From positions 8,008,001 through 8,072,000 of the forward strand of contig NC_065570.1 of the NCBI RefSeq assembly GCF_937616625.2: DNA of 64,000 nucleotides. Direction: 5' to 3'. Under the pieces are notes generated by a model, which was not told the origin of the DNA, did no database searches, and saw only the letters and a list, made by a program, of their open reading frames with translations. Shown one piece after another: positions 1 to 12,310 of the stretch (positions are counted from its first letter, which is position 1; each line of letters opens with the position of its first letter). Made by a program: the position numbers and the translations under genes. Source of the DNA: Mercurialis annua (lineage: Eukaryota; Streptophyta; Magnoliopsida; Malpighiales; Euphorbiaceae).

Positions 1-2815
1 TGTTTAATACTTCTTAAATTTAAATGATTGTAGTTTTTATAATTTAAAATAAATAATTAAAAAAGAAATGATAAAAATAATATTTTGTAATTTTTTTAAA
101 AAGAAATAGAAATTTATTTTAACCGTTTAAACTTGGAGAATTAAATTATTTTTTATTTTTTTCAAAATAAAAAATTCATTGAAATTTTAATTTATATTTT
201 TTTAATAAAGAGTCCACAATAGATGCTTTTAAAGAGTGCAGTTTATATATTTGGCAATATTTTAAATTTGGATGGAATATGAAGTCATTCAACACCGTGG
301 GACATCAAAACGGTTATCTCTCTCATTTACACAGATAAGTACTTTTCTATTCTTTTTCTATTCAATTTCAATTATAAGTTGATAATTAATATTTGTATAG
401 TATTGGTTTTATGATTATTGAATTTCTTTTTTAAAAAAACTTTTGTGCATATTATATATTGATTAACTTTGTCCTTTTGAATTTGCTAGATAGCAAACAT
501 TAAACAAAATAAGTTTAATAACATATCTATTTCTAAGGTTAAAACTTTTGGGTTAGATGTGGTTCTTATTGTAGAGCCATTTTCAATTTGCACTTAAAAT
601 CAAATTTGAAATTTTCAATCGGCAATTTCATTTAATACAAATAAACTTAATTAAAACATATATTTATCTCTTCTTTTTTAAAAAATAAATTTGCCATAGT
701 GTGCTTTTCATCAACTATATTATTCGAGTACATTATTTCAATTTTTTATTAGTCTTTTATCTAAAACTAATTAATATTTTCATCAACTTTTGATATATAT
801 TTTAAATAAATATTGAGATATTTGATCGTTTAGTAATTTTTCCATATTCAATTTATCTAATATGGCGGTAATATACAAAATATAATTTTTATGCCGTTTC
901 TATAGTTACTTTGTGTTTATTTATTTTATCTGCTTCACTATTGGATAAATGTCATTACTATTCATTTAATTGTGATAAGTGGATAAAATAATATTTATTA
1001 AAAAAAAGTAATTATAGACCTATTTTAATGGCAAATTATTTGTTTTATTATTTTTTGCTTCGACTTGGCTTTTTCAATTGTGGCATAGGCACGATGGTTC
1101 CTTGGCGGTGGATGCACTAGGACTACAACAGCAATGGAGGAGTTGTTGATTTCAGACATCGTCGTCAAGAATGCTGAGTAGTTTTAGTTGATATCTTTGA
1201 TCTATTTTTTTGATTTTCAAAATTTAGATTTTAATTGGGTGGCCTATTCGGTGGCTAAAAATTCTTTATAGATGACTACTTTGTAGTTTTCATTATTTTA
1301 TCTCGGAATAACTTACTTATTAGTGTTTAGGAGTTATTTTCTATTTGTATATATCTTTCTTCATGTAATGAAGTTCAATCTTTAATAAAAAAAACATATT
1401 ATGTGTGGAAATTAAAAATGACAAGGTACAGGCAGAAGTAATTGGAATATGATATATGATATATCGGTGGAGGCGGTGGGTAAGTGGCGGTTGTGATTGT
1501 CTATTTTGGTGTTTGGTGTAGGACTGTATTGTACGGTGATGGTTGTTACGGTTTTTTTTTCTTCTGATATATACAAGACAAAACTATTATATTTTTAATA
1601 TATGACGCATATTTAAGTATACAACTATTTATGATTATTTATAAATTTTATATACCATTTAAATCTTTCATGATGTTTACGTTAGATACATTGCAAACAA
1701 TTTTGTTATCATAACGGTACAATACTGTTGTCGACTCTTCGATGTTCGTAGCCTTCTATTTATAAACTCCAGTCTTCTCCATAACTTTTCAGGTCGTTCT
1801 TCATAATTCTTTAACAAATTGTCTCCCGTGGGGTTTGAATTCTGGACCTTCCTCCTACCTAATTGAGTTAAGAATTTATTGATACGGTTGTTAGAGTTGA
1901 TGAAGAAAGATTAATGAATTAGTTTAAAATTAATTTATATTGTATTTGTGTCAATCAAATTGATGTTATTATATAACGTGATAATTATAGAAAATAATAA
2001 AAAATTAAATGTTTAGAGAATAAGATAATTTTTTATTCTAAATTAAGAAGATTATAAATAAAAATAAGTTATCTCCAAAAGTAATAGACGTAATAACGAT
2101 ACAAAATCATACAAATATAAACTTTGAAATTTATAAAATTACAATTAAAAAATTTGAATTGTTAAACTATAATAATATTTCTTATAATAAAATAAAACAT
2201 TTGAGAACTATTAAAGACAATTCATAAAAAAAAAAAACTATTAAAGACAAACATTGTATTCTTTTAAAATATTTTATTTTTTGTTTTTTGTTTTTTGATT
2301 TTGATTTTCAATTTTAGTTAAATTAAAAAAAAATTAGTATCAATAGTAACCATTTGTTCAAATTAGCATAAAAAAATTCAAATATGCTTTTTATATTGTT
2401 AATACAATATTGTTCAATTTGCATTGTTATTATAAATAATTTTAAATATAAAACAATATGGTATTTGAATTTTTTAATCATTCTAATTTTATTTAAAAAG
2501 CTATAATAAAAATTAAAAATAAGTTAACTAATTTTTTTGAAAGGGAGATATAAACCAAAAAAATGGAAAAAAGGTATATTTAGATGATTGAATCTTTTAT
2601 AAACAAAAATTGTTTTTTTTAGGAAATTATGAAAAGGTATTAATGTAAAACTTTTTTGAAAAGAAACCTATTAGCTTTTGGGACCTGTTAATTATGGTAT
2701 GTTGGTTGCTTATTGCAGTGGTCAAAAGTTGGCATGTATTTACATCAGCTGCACTCTAGACTTCCATGTCGTTTTTTCCGAGCAGTAAATTGTCGTTTTG
2801 TGCCATTTTCAGGAA
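1..2815. other. AT-rich intergenic DNA, no gene seen
   Basis: Extremely AT-rich sequence with stops in all frames. I see no exon-like open stretch, no conserved protein motif and no clear terminal inverted repeats. Small GC-richer patches near 1090-1150 and 1460-1550 hold GGTGG-like runs but do not translate into anything recognisable. Confidence 0.6.
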
Positions 2816-2897
2816 AATTCGAAGTTTGGGGAACCTTCTTTTAAGTTGTGTGGGAAATTCGAAGTTTGGGGAGCCTTCTTTTAAGTTGTATGGGAAA
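2816..2897. repeat. 40-bp direct tandem duplication
   Basis: Two adjacent copies of a 40-bp unit containing GAAGTTTGGGGA and CCTTCTTTTAAGTTGT; the GAAGTTTGGG word starts at 2821 and again at 2861. The copies differ at a few bases. A 65-codon reading frame across it has no recognisable content and is probably chance. Confidence 0.8.
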
Positions 2898-3254
2898 GAA
2901 AGGACCAAAAATGTGTTTCTTTTCGGCAAAATAATTTTACAATACTTTTATATAATAATTTAATTTGTTAATTTTACAATTTGTGATAATTATATTTGTC
3001 TTATCGGAATTTATCTATGATTTATGATTTATATCTTGATTATATTTATACATAGTGTATATAAGTCGTTTTTTCATTGAAAACAAAAAGGATTAAGCAG
3101 CATCCAAATTTAATTTGCATTAATCTAGCGGTGGAAGAATCCAATTAAATTGTCGAAATATTTACACTCTATATCATAATAAGATAAAATATTTACAAAC
3201 ATTCTACCTTATACTTTATCTTTATAAGAATGTTTTTCATATTTTTAAATATAA

Positions 3255-3864
3255 GGCTTAATTCCTTAAAAACACCTCACCTTGTATTTTTTTTTCGTTT
3301 ATACCTTGACCTTGTAAAAACACCATTTGTACCCAATTTTGAGTTTTTATGTTTCATCTCTACCCAAAAGCATTAAATTGTACTCTTTTCATTTGAAAAA
3401 GAGTTTAAAACAATCCTTCATTTTTAACTTATATACTAATTAGATATTAATGTTATTAATAATACAAAAATACCATCTTCAAAAAAAAAAAAATAATAAT
3501 AATTTTTTTAAAAAATATTTTCGACTTTTTTTTAATTTTTTTTAATTATATTTGAAAATATTTCCGACAAAAAATTAAAAATAATAATAAATTTTTTTTT
3601 ATTTTTTTTATTTTATAAAATTAAAAAAATTAATTAATTATTTGGATGTATTTGATTATATTTTAAATTTAAGGATTTATTTGTATTTTTTAAAATAGAA
3701 AAAAGTATGTTTTAAACTCTTTTCCAAATGAAAAGAGTACAATTTAATGCTTTTGGGTAGGGATGAAACATAAAAACCAAAAACTGGGTACAAATGGTGT
3801 TTTTACAAGGTCAGGGTATAAACGAAAAAAAGTACAAGGTGGGGTTTTTTTAAGGAATTAAGCC
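3255..3864. mobile_element. Mutator-type MITE (GGCTTAATTCC ends)
   Basis: Long inverted repeat with arms of about 170 bp (3255-3425 against 3700-3864) around an AT-rich centre. Ends are GGCTTAATTCC and its complement. It is flanked by a perfect 9-bp target duplication, TAAATATAA, at 3246-3254 and 3865-3873. A 9-bp duplication with long terminal inverted repeats is the hallmark of Mutator-like elements. No transposase is inside, so it is non-autonomous. Confidence 0.88.
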
Positions 3865-3873
3865 TAAATATAA

Positions 3874-6059
3874 CACCTTTTTTTTATTAACAAAAATTAT
3901 TTTCTTTCTTTACACTTCATCTTCTCCATCTTCTACATTTTTCAAAACTCTAATTTATTTTTTTATTTTCTTCCATTAACACACATCCACCATCATTCTA
4001 CCGCAGCCGCCGCTTTCTCCTCTTCACGCCGCCGTCGCACTCTCCGCTCCGCAACCGCTCCGCCCGCCGCCGCTCCATCCTTCTCTACTCCTACTTTGAC
4101 GATTAAATATGAAATCGGATCTGAAAATATCAGATATGATATTTTCAGATCTTGAATTTTTTTTAAATTGTATACAATATATATTATATACAAATTATAT
4201 ATAAAATTTGGCTTCATCTTCATCTTCTCCATTTTTTATAGAATATTCTCAGATCTGATTTAAAAAAAATATATATAACGTATTATATACAAATTATATA
4301 CGGATTATATTCAAAACTGCATTTTTATATACGAATTTTTATATAAAAACTGTATTTTTATAATTATTTTTTGAAAATTTGTACTTTTGTAATTATTTTT
4401 TATATTTCTGTTAAAGAAAAATGCAAGTAGTATCTTTATAAATATTTTTATTTTTTTCGGTATTTGTGAAAAAATCTCTAAATTGTCTGAAGAAAGATAT
4501 GAGATAAAAGGATTGTTTGAAAGGCATCTCTTGTTGAAGCAGATGAAAAAAAAATTGAATAAAAGTGAACGCGTCTCCTAAACTTATGACACGGGATTAT
4601 CTAATTTAATTTATATATTTTTTAAAACAATTAACTCCAAAATTTTTTATTTTTAAATCAGATAAATCCATAATTGTATTTTTAAAACGCGTAATATACA
4701 AATCGGAGGTGAGAGATGTAAAAAAGTAATTATATATTTTTCTAATTGTTGCGATATAATTATCCTAAATCTATTTTTTGAAATAAAAATTATAAATTGT
4801 GGGGTAATTCAATCCAAAAATGAAGAGTTTTGGGATTAGTTGCTCAAAAAAGTATAAATTGAGTTAGACGACCCCGCATCACAAGTTCAAGAGGTGCGTT
4901 GACTCTTTGTTCTTAAAAAATTCAACATAATGGTAATTTATTGACTAAATTACATAATGTACAATAAAATGAGAGGTTATTCTCATTAATACGATGGCTA
5001 TTTCCGATAGGAATAGACAAAAAAACCGGTCAACCCAATTATCCGAACCAAAACCGCAAAATTGAACCAAAAATGTAAAAACCAGCTAAAAAGTTTAGGT
5101 TTAGGTCTTAATTTTTAATTTTTATGGTTAATGGTTTAGGTTTAGGTTCTGGAGTGTAGGTTTAAGTGATAAGAATTAATTTATTTAGAAATATTTTAAA
5201 AACTTAAAATATTGTAATATTGATATTAAAAAAATATGATTTCAAAAAAAATATATTAAAATATGGATACATTTATTATAATATTGTCATCATTTTAATG
5301 ACGTGTTATAATATGATTGGTTTAATCTATAAATGACGTGGTATACTGAGTCTACTGAAAAATTTCTTTACGGTTGGAACTGTTTTTTTTATCTCATATT
5401 TGACTTTAAATTTAATTTGAATAAAGTCAAATAAAAATGAAAATTTCATAATATTTTTATTTTTCCTCTTCGTCCATAAAAAATACGCTTATTTACCGCA
5501 TAAACATATTAAAAAATGTTATTTATTCAGTTAAAATTATATTAACTATCTAAAATATTTTTTTAATTAATTCGGTCGTCTTTCGAATGCATCTTTATTA
5601 AACAATTATTTAAAAAAATAGATACCACCTCCCTTTTATAATTATAGGAAATGTTTTATTTTGAATTCCCGTTTTTTTACAATTTTTAATTATATTTTAA
5701 ATGCTTTTATTTAAGTTCTTGGGAAAATACTTTTATAAATTTTATTTAATGTTTACCATTATAGAGTTACTAATAATTTCAATGGATATCTTAATTCTAG
5801 TCAATTAGAATTTAATTGTTACAATAAGTATTTGAAATATTTTAGAAACTTTTTTAATATGAAGATTATAAAAAATTAATTAATTATTGTTGCTATCAAA
5901 CTGACAATCAATTTAATTTAACTGATAAAAATTAATTTAATTAAAAATATTTTAAATACTTAAATGGTTAATTAGTTTTTTTATAAATAAAAATAAATTC
6001 ATAATTTAAAACGCAAAAATAAAATTACTATCTTATTTTCGTGGATATATCATACTGAA
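3874..6059. other. Intergenic DNA without a supported gene
   Basis: AT-rich DNA. A GC-rich patch at 4000-4085 reads on the minus strand as a short Ala/Arg/Glu-rich frame (to 3993), which looks like low-complexity DNA. From 5040 to 5160 there are runs like AACCGGT/AACCAAAACCG and GGTTTAGGTTTAG, reminiscent of diverged hAT MITE or telomere-like repeats. Nothing is firm. Confidence 0.5.
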
Positions 6060-6345
6060 ATTATATGTGTTTTTGGTGAATATAGGAAACAGGGCCGTTT
6101 TTGGCTGTTTCAATAGGGAAAAATAAATGAAAATCCAATAGAGCCTTCATGCTGCTTCTCAAACTTCTTATGATATGACCTTTTTTGGTTCTTTCAGTAA
6201 AAATTTGAGTGCCTTCATGCTGCTTCCAAAAATATTTCCATTGAATTTTTGTCAAGTTGACCATTCGATTCATCAAATGTTATACAATAAAAAGTTATTT
6301 ATATTTCTACTTCTAATAATTATCCATCTAAATAGTGGATATACG
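6060..6345. repeat. Dispersed direct repeat, copy 1
   Basis: Shares with 7257-7520 several long matching words in the same order, including TTTTGGTGAATATAGGAAAC, AGTGCCTTCATGC and ATCCATCTAAATAGTGGATA. The copies are about 1.2 kb apart with the same orientation. Short frames on both strands here have no recognisable product. The origin (local duplication or two copies of a mobile repeat) is not clear from this window. Confidence 0.75.
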
Positions 6346-7256
6346 ACAATAATATTTGATAACATTCTTTTCATGAACGGTGTAGGTTAAATGAATAACG
6401 ATATCTCATATCATTAGAATTTGAAACAATTGCTATTATTAATTTTTTTTAAAAATATTTTAGTAGAAGCTATTTTTATTCAAAATTTTCACCTTTTAAT
6501 ATTATAGCAATTTAAACATAATACTTAAAACATAAACTTTTTTATCGTATGTTTGTTAAGTTTAGCACTGTACAATCCCATATCAAATTTTTTCACTATA
6601 TGAATCGTCTTTCATAGTTTTAAATGATAAAAATAACACTGAAGAGTACTTCTGAACCATATATGCTAAAAAGATAAAGGCCTCCCGTTACCACATTTTT
6701 AACAATACGTTTAAATCGCTATAAAAATAAAAGATAGTCCTTTTTTTTTACAAATTATTCAAATTATGTGCAAAGTTGAGGAGTGAAAATAATTTAACAA
6801 ATCAAAAAAATAAAAGATAGCCCTTCTCATCATAAAAGATTAACCAATCGACTCTTTGTCTAAGTTTGAACCAGGTGAAAAGGAGCGGCAGGTGGTGGTC
6901 GCGGGGTAGAGACGGTGGCGGCTGGTGGTTGAGGTGGTAGGAGATTGTGAAAAAATATAAAAAGAAAAGTAGTTTTTATTTTAAAAATTATGTGCAAAGT
7001 TGAGGAGTGATCACGTGATGTCATAGTAGGGCGAAAATAAAATCTGACTCCTCATTAACTTTTTGGTGTAAGTTTTTATCGAGTAGAGTACCATTCTCTG
7101 ACATTTTTAAGTATGGATTCTATTTTGCAACTTTTAAAAAGTACAACGACTTCCATAACCAATGACTCGACGGAACTTTAAATTTAATTTGAATACAATA
7201 AAAGTTAAAATTGTTACAATGTATTATTTCTTTTATTTATAAGATACCAAGTTGAA

Positions 7257-7520
7257 ATTATATATGATTTTGGTGAATATAGGAAACAGGGCCTTTTTGT
7301 CTCTTTGAATAGGAAAAACTAAAAGTCTAGTTCAGTGCCTTCATGCGGCTTCTCAAAAACACTTCTTCATTGAACTTCTACTGATGTTAATTTTTTGTTT
7401 TTTATCTAAATATTTTGGTTCTTAATATGTTGGTTTTTCTATAAGTTGGCTCTTCGATGGATCATAAATACAACAAAAAATATTTATGTTCAATCATCAT
7501 CCATCTAAATAGTGGATATA
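7257..7520. repeat. Dispersed direct repeat, copy 2
   Basis: Partner of 6060-6345. The alignment is interrupted by small indels and substitutions, so the duplication is not recent. A further short direct repeat (TTATGTGCAAAGTTGAGGAG) near 6765 and 6988 shows that local duplication is common here. GC-rich GGTGG runs lie at 6885-6945. Confidence 0.75.
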
Positions 7521-7589
7521 CTTCAAATAAGATAAAGAAAGATTGAGCAAATCACATTTTTAATATTTAGGGCTATTTATTATTAAAAC

Positions 7590-8632
7590 AAATGACTCTA
7601 AAACACCTCACATATGTCATAATACATAATTTATTTTTTTATTTAAAAATGGCTTAATATTTTAAAAAAAATCCCAACCTTTCGTCCCATTTTCAATTCT
7701 ACCCTGAAGTTGAAAATTTGTCAATTTTACTCTAATTTGTATTTTTTTCATTTCAATTGTATCCTAAAGTATAAAATTGCTTTTTCTTTATTTAACAAAA
7801 GTTCAAAAAAATTCTTTAAAAATGATCAATTTAATATAATAAGTTAATCTAATGAAAAAAAGGCCAATTTAGAGAATTTTTTTGAACTTTTGTCAAATAA
7901 AAAGAGTTCAATTTTATATTTCGGGGGTATAATTGAAATGGAAAAAAATACAAAATAGGGTAAAATTGATTGATTTGCAACGTCAGGATAGGATTGAAAA
8001 GGGGGTGAAAGATCGGGGTTTTTTTTTTTAAGACATTAGACCTTTAAAAATTAAATAATTTAATTTTCTATTTTATTTCCGTCAACGATTTAATCATTCT
8101 ATTCATTTTTGGTGTTAGCCAACCATATCAAAACACCATATCAAAAAAAAATTAATTGTAAAAACACGATTTATCTCCCAGTTTTATTTTTATCTACGAT
8201 TTCGTTCATTAAGTTTGAAATTAATCTACTCCTATATCCTTTAGTTTAGTTAGATGTTGAAGGGGGCTGGTTGCTCCGTCATATGCATGCCAATAGGGCA
8301 AGTTGAGAAGAAAAAAAGTCTTGCGCTCTCGCTCGACTCAGATAATGATGACTCGTCTATTTTTTTTCCTCCCTTCTGGCCCTCGAGGGAAAGCCTTTTC
8401 TTTATTAAGATAACAATCCTCGAAGGGAAATGATGTTTGACTTAGCAGAAGGAAAAAAAAAAGCTTTCTTTTTATTTCCAAGATTCACTCTCATTTCAGG
8501 GGTAGATTAACATAAAAAAATGGACGGAGGGACTAGATTGTTGACATGATCAAAAATAAGGGACCAAATCATTTAATTTTCCTATAAGAAGAACCAAAGT
8601 GTTAATTTTGACATATGTGAGGGACTTTAAAA
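7590..8632. mobile_element. Inverted-repeat MITE carrying a nested MITE
   Basis: The left arm (ACACCTCACATATG near 7602, then the CCGTCAAC and TTTTTGGTGTTAG words at 8080-8120) is complementary to the right arm (8520-8632, ending ACATATGTGAGGGACTTT). Related to the element at 36394-36720. The left arm is split by the element at 7651-8042. Both ends lie beside ATTTATTAT, so the target duplication is probable, but exact ends are uncertain. Confidence 0.55.
7651..8042. mobile_element. Mutator-type MITE (GGCTTAATAT ends)
   Basis: 392-bp element with long inverted arms. The left arm reads CCCAACCTTTCGTCCC; the right arm reads GGGGGTGAAAGATCGGGG. It has a perfect 9-bp target duplication TTTAAAAAT at 7642-7650 and 8043-8051. 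It is a close relative of the element at 47590-47963 and of the decayed copy near 60512-60992. No coding capacity. Confidence 0.9.
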
Positions 8633-9400
8633 TTATTTATTATTAACTTTAAAAACTTTAAGTCCGAATTATTGTTTTTTTCTTTCAATTTGAAATTTTC
8701 TAATTACCCTCTTGATTTTAATATTTTAAACCTCTCTTGTAATGGGAAGTTTTAGTTAAATAAAAAAAAATATAATGTGAAAAGAAAATAATAACATTTT
8801 AAAAGAAAAATCAAATCTAAAATCACGACGATAGTTGTAATTAATCCTAATATTTAATAGTTTATAGTTCGGTCTATTTTCTTTGAAAATTAAATGATAC
8901 AATATTTTATATTTATTTTTATTAATATTTTTAATTTCTTTTTTTAAGTTAGTCAACTAAATGAATAAAATTTATTTATAAAATTAAATTTTGATTTAAT
9001 CATTGAATTTATTTGTATTATAAATATAAATAAAATATTTTCAAGAGATTCAGTAAATTAATGAATACAATTTATTTATTTTTTTAAATTTATTCATGTT
9101 TTATTTTTAAAAAAAATTAGTTTGAAATTTGTTTCATTTTAAAAAGAAGGCTTGTAATCACTCAAGACCCTAACTTTAAGGCTCCCTTATAAAAATAACT
9201 CTTAAATTTTAAAAATGGTCACAAAATTTCTTAAGCTATTTTTGATAGGTTATAAAACCCCTTCCATCCAAAAAACATCGTCAAAAAGTGCTAAGCTGTG
9301 ACCTAGAAAAAATTATACACACCTCCATATCACCAAAAAAACCCCTAAAATTCAGAATATCCAAAATACCCTTAAAAATCTTAAAAATTTGGTAAGGAAT
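8633..9400. other. AT-rich intergenic DNA, nothing supported
   Basis: Strongly AT-rich, with a minus-strand frame of Lys/Asn/Ile-rich low complexity at 8756-8956 that looks like chance. I see no splice-bounded exons, tRNA or inverted repeats. Confidence 0.5.
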
Positions 9401-9805
9401 ATGATTGATTTTGGATCCATTGCGGTTATCCTAATTCGGTGGAGCTCAACTCTCGGGACATGTATTGATTAAATAACTCGATGGAGTCTAGTTCTCGAAA
9501 CTCCTATTTGTGGTTAAGTGCGGTCGGTGGTAATTCGCTGGAGCTCCGCTGTCGGGAACAAAGCGTTTTGGACATATGATTATCGACCTTTATAAATATT
9601 GTGTTTTAGAGTTCCATATATTTCATGAATGGTTTAACATATTGTTTTTAAATGATTTGAACGATTTTTTTTCACTTATGATTAATTGCAATATTATGAA
9701 CTCATTTAATATTATCTGACGTCCGTTGTTGTCCCTATTTTCAGGTTTAACTTTCTTCCGATTCCTAATCCTCGGAAGTATTTCATTGATTGTATGTTCA
9801 AATAT

Positions 9806-10198
9806 GAGAAAATTACTTAAAGGCCCCTGAAGTATACCATAATTAACAGTTTGATGTCCCTTGTTTCAAAAGTCTACTTAATGGTCCCTCATTTTTAATT
9901 CTGTTAACTGAGAGATCCTTCCGTAATTTGAGGGACCAAATCATTTAACGGATTAAAATTAGGGTACTAAATCGTTCCAAAACGAGGGATCAAATCATTT
10001 GATAAAATTAAAAGTGAAAGACCAAATCGTTCACAAAATTAAAGGTGGGGGTATCAAATTGTTTGAAAGTAAATGTCGAAATTAACGGAGGGACCTAATA
10101 GTTAACGGAATTTGAGGGACTATTAAGTAAACTTTTGAAATAAGGGGTATCAAACTGTTAATTGTCGTATACCTCAGAGACCTTAGCGTAATTTACTC
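9806..10198. mobile_element. Mutator-type MITE (GAGAAAATTAC ends)
   Basis: 393-bp inverted repeat. The left arm carries AATTAACAGTTTGATGTCCC and the right arm GGGGTATCAAACTGTTAATT. Ends are GAGAAAATTAC and GTAATTTACTC. It is flanked by TTCAAATAT (9797-9805) and TTTAAATAT (10199-10207), a 9-bp target duplication with one mismatch. The centre holds further inverted GGACCAAAT-type words. Non-coding. Confidence 0.82.
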
Positions 10199-10385
10199 TT
10201 TAAATATTTATATTATGTACCACAGTAGTAATAGTAGTAGTTGTTATTTTAGAATTAGGATGATTATTTCTCGAATTTTATCGTAATATTGTTGACGGTG
10301 ATATATTGGTATGATTGTCCTAGTATGGCTAGATACTATGATATTTGTATGCCATGGATGTTTGGAGTTTCAAAATTGTACCGAG

Positions 10386-10386
<1 letters not shown>

Positions 10387-10434
<48 letters not shown>
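10387..10434. repeat. (ATT)n trinucleotide microsatellite
   Basis: About sixteen uninterrupted ATT/TTA units. The poly-Leu and poly-Tyr frames that cross it come from the repeat and are not genes. Confidence 0.97.
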
Positions 10435-10483
10435 TTGGATTTACATATTGTTTGAGTCTCGGTTGCCCAAACATTGATTTATA

Positions 10484-10916
10484 TGTGCATGTCTATGGTT
10501 TATATCTGATGTTGGTTATCCGCTTAAATTTACTATGAATTTTAAAAGTTTTTATTTTCATTTTCTAGCGCAGTCATAGTTTACAATTTTAGATCACGAC
10601 ATTTTATCTTCAGAGTTCAGACTGTTCCTATGTGCATGTCTATAGTTTATATTTGATATTGGTTATCCGCTTAGATTTACTGTGAATTTCAGAGTTTTCA
10701 TTTTTATTTTCTAGCGCAGTCACAGTCTACAATTTTAGATCACGACATTTTATCTTTAGAGTTCAGACTATCTCTATGTACATGTCTATGGTTTTTATTT
10801 GATGTTGGGTATCCACTTAGATTTACCATAGATTTCAGAGTTTTCATTTCCATTTTTTAGCGCGTCACTATCTACAATTTTGGATCACGACATTTTATCT
10901 TCAGAGTTCAGCTATC
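10484..10916. repeat. Three tandem ~147-bp repeats
   Basis: The word CATGTCTATGGTTT (one variant base) recurs at 10488, 10635 and 10781. Each copy continues through GTTATCCGCTTAGATTTACT, CATTTTCTAGCGC and GATCACGACATTTTATCTT. Copies have diverged by point changes and small indels. They lie about 0.65 kb upstream of the DOG1-like gene. Confidence 0.88.
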
Positions 10917-11438
10917 CCTCAAATAGTATAGGTCCGTGCGAGAGATAAATTCTATCTCTAAATTTTAACCAGCTGTATATATAAGTACAATTTAAATCCG
11001 TAAACTCACTTGAACTAAAACGCTTCTTATCAATTCACTTGCATCTTGAAATAAAACCAAATCAAAACTTAATTGTGGTGGAATATGACATCCTTATATT
11101 CACCGACGATCCACCCAATAACGGAAGTTGGATCACTTCTCTTCCGATCTCCCTCGACGTCTCATCCACTCACTTTAAGTTTCAAGATTTGTCGTCATAT
11201 CAAACTATACAAATTCTATCTCCATACAACCCAAATGCCAAATTTCCGTTTTACCATTCTTAATCTCCACTCCAAGACAAACTCCACCGCTTCAAATTAT
11301 AAAAATACCCAGAATCTCTCCTTCAGATTCTTTTTTGTTTTCTTCCCACTTTTTCCATTTTTTCACCACATTTTTCACTCCTCGCCGACCTCGTATTTTC
11401 TTGACAAGACTTTCACGCTAAGGCACCAAAGCCAACAC

Positions 11439-11446
11439 TATAAATA
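11439..11446 (+). promoter_or_regulatory. TATA box of the DOG1-like gene
   Basis: TATAAATA in the context CACTATAAATACC, about 124 bp upstream of the ATG at 11570 and followed by a pyrimidine-rich leader. That spacing suits a plant core promoter with a 5' leader of roughly 90 bases. Confidence 0.65.
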
Positions 11447-11569
11447 CCTCTGTTTTTCCGTTTTTTTTTTCATTACACTGAGTTAACGGTCTAGCTTTAT
11501 AACATTCATGAACCTAAGTTAGTCCTTCAATTTCTCCAATTCTCTCGTTTGTTTCTTTCAAACAATTTT

Positions 11570-12310
11570 ATGCCAATTTCATCAGGATCATCGTCGTCAT
11601 CCAAGAAAAGAATTGACAATAATGCTGAAGCTTTTATTTCCTTCTTTGAAACTTGGCTTGTACGTCAAGAACACTATCTCGACGAACTTATTTCCGTTGA
11701 AAAACACTGCCATGAGTCTAAAGAAGATGATTTAAAAGAGCTGATTTCGAGAATCCTTGCTCATTACGAAGAATATTACAAAGAAAAATCAAGAATCGCT
11801 CAGCATAATATTTTTCTTGTTTTTTCGCCACCTTGCTTCTCTTCGTTCGAACATACTTTTCTCTGGGCAGCCGGGTTCAAACCGGGCCTTGCGTTTCGCG
11901 TACTCAACGGCTCAGTTCATGATTTGTCCGAAGAGCAGGTTTCGAGAATTAACATGTTGAAGCAAGAAACTAAGGTGAGTGAGAGAGTGTTGAACGATGA
12001 GCTGGCGAAACTTCAAGAAAGCGTGGCGTCTCCGCCGCTGGTTGATGCAGTGAGACGGCGGGGGAGGGTGGTTTTGGGGGAGGAAAGAGCGACGGGGAGT
12101 GATAAATCGGCGGTGGATAGGCTGGGAGCGGAGATGGAGGCGGTGGTGGCGAGAGGTGACTTGTTGAGGACTAATACGGTGATGAAAGTAGTGGAGATAC
12201 TGACGCCGGTTCAGAATGTGAAGTTTTTGTTAGCTGTTGCTCAGCTTCAGTTAAAGACTAGAAAAATGGGTTCGCAATTTGCTGATGCGGGGAAAATTAA
12301 AAATGGTTAA
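11570..12310 (+). CDS. DOG1-domain protein (DOG1-like / TGA-related)
   Basis: Single-exon gene for 246 residues. The DOG1 domain, shared by seed-dormancy DOG1 proteins and the C-terminal half of TGA bZIP factors, fills residues ~22-235. It opens with FISFFETW (22-29) and the helix QEHYLDELI. It continues with the family core FSPPCFSSFEHTFLWAAGFKP (85-105) and a C-terminal helix ending in LLAVAQLQLKTRKMGS. A Ser run and KKR lie at residues 4-14. There is no bZIP upstream, so it is a stand-alone DOG1-like protein and not a TGA factor. I start at ATG 11570; the open frame reaches back to a TTG at 11549, but no ATG lies there. It is convergent with ACX4. Family members act in dormancy, ABA or reserve-protein control; the role of this copy cannot be fixed from sequence. 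Confidence 0.9.
   Translation: MPISSGSSSSSKKRIDNNAEAFISFFETWLVRQEHYLDELISVEKHCHESKEDDLKELISRILAHYEEYYKEKSRIAQHNIFLVFSPPCFSSFEHTFLWAAGFKPGLAFRVLNGSVHDLSEEQVSRINMLKQETKVSERVLNDELAKLQESVASPPLVDAVRRRGRVVLGEERATGSDKSAVDRLGAEMEAVVARGDLLRTNTVMKVVEILTPVQNVKFLLAVAQLQLKTRKMGSQFADAGKIKNG

Larger units (their letters stand above)
9400..10895 (+). mobile_element. Possible gypsy-type LTR remnant, interrupted
   Basis: GC-balanced words such as GGTGGAGCTC...CTCGGGA occur at 9440-9460, with similar motifs at 9538-9556. The 3' part repeatedly ends in GATCACGACA, which resembles the CGTGACA end of the gypsy LTR at 56706. It contains a later MITE (9806-10198), a microsatellite and three 147-bp repeats. No target duplication or polypurine tract was found, so the call rests on composition and end resemblance only. 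Confidence 0.3.

Noticed and set aside
3993..4232. Minus-strand 79-codon Ala/Arg-rich protein
   Set aside because: Low-complexity GC patch next to AT-rich DNA, with no domain or homologue recognised.
10289..10538. Poly-Leu and poly-Tyr frames
   Set aside because: Produced by the (ATT)n microsatellite.
11039..11486. Frames of 74 and 137 codons before the DOG1-like gene
   Set aside because: No recognisable domain, low-complexity Ser/Phe/Thr content, and they overlap the TATA box and leader of the gene.
11549..11569. Start of the DOG1-like protein at 11549
   Set aside because: The codon there is TTG; the first ATG in frame is at 11570.
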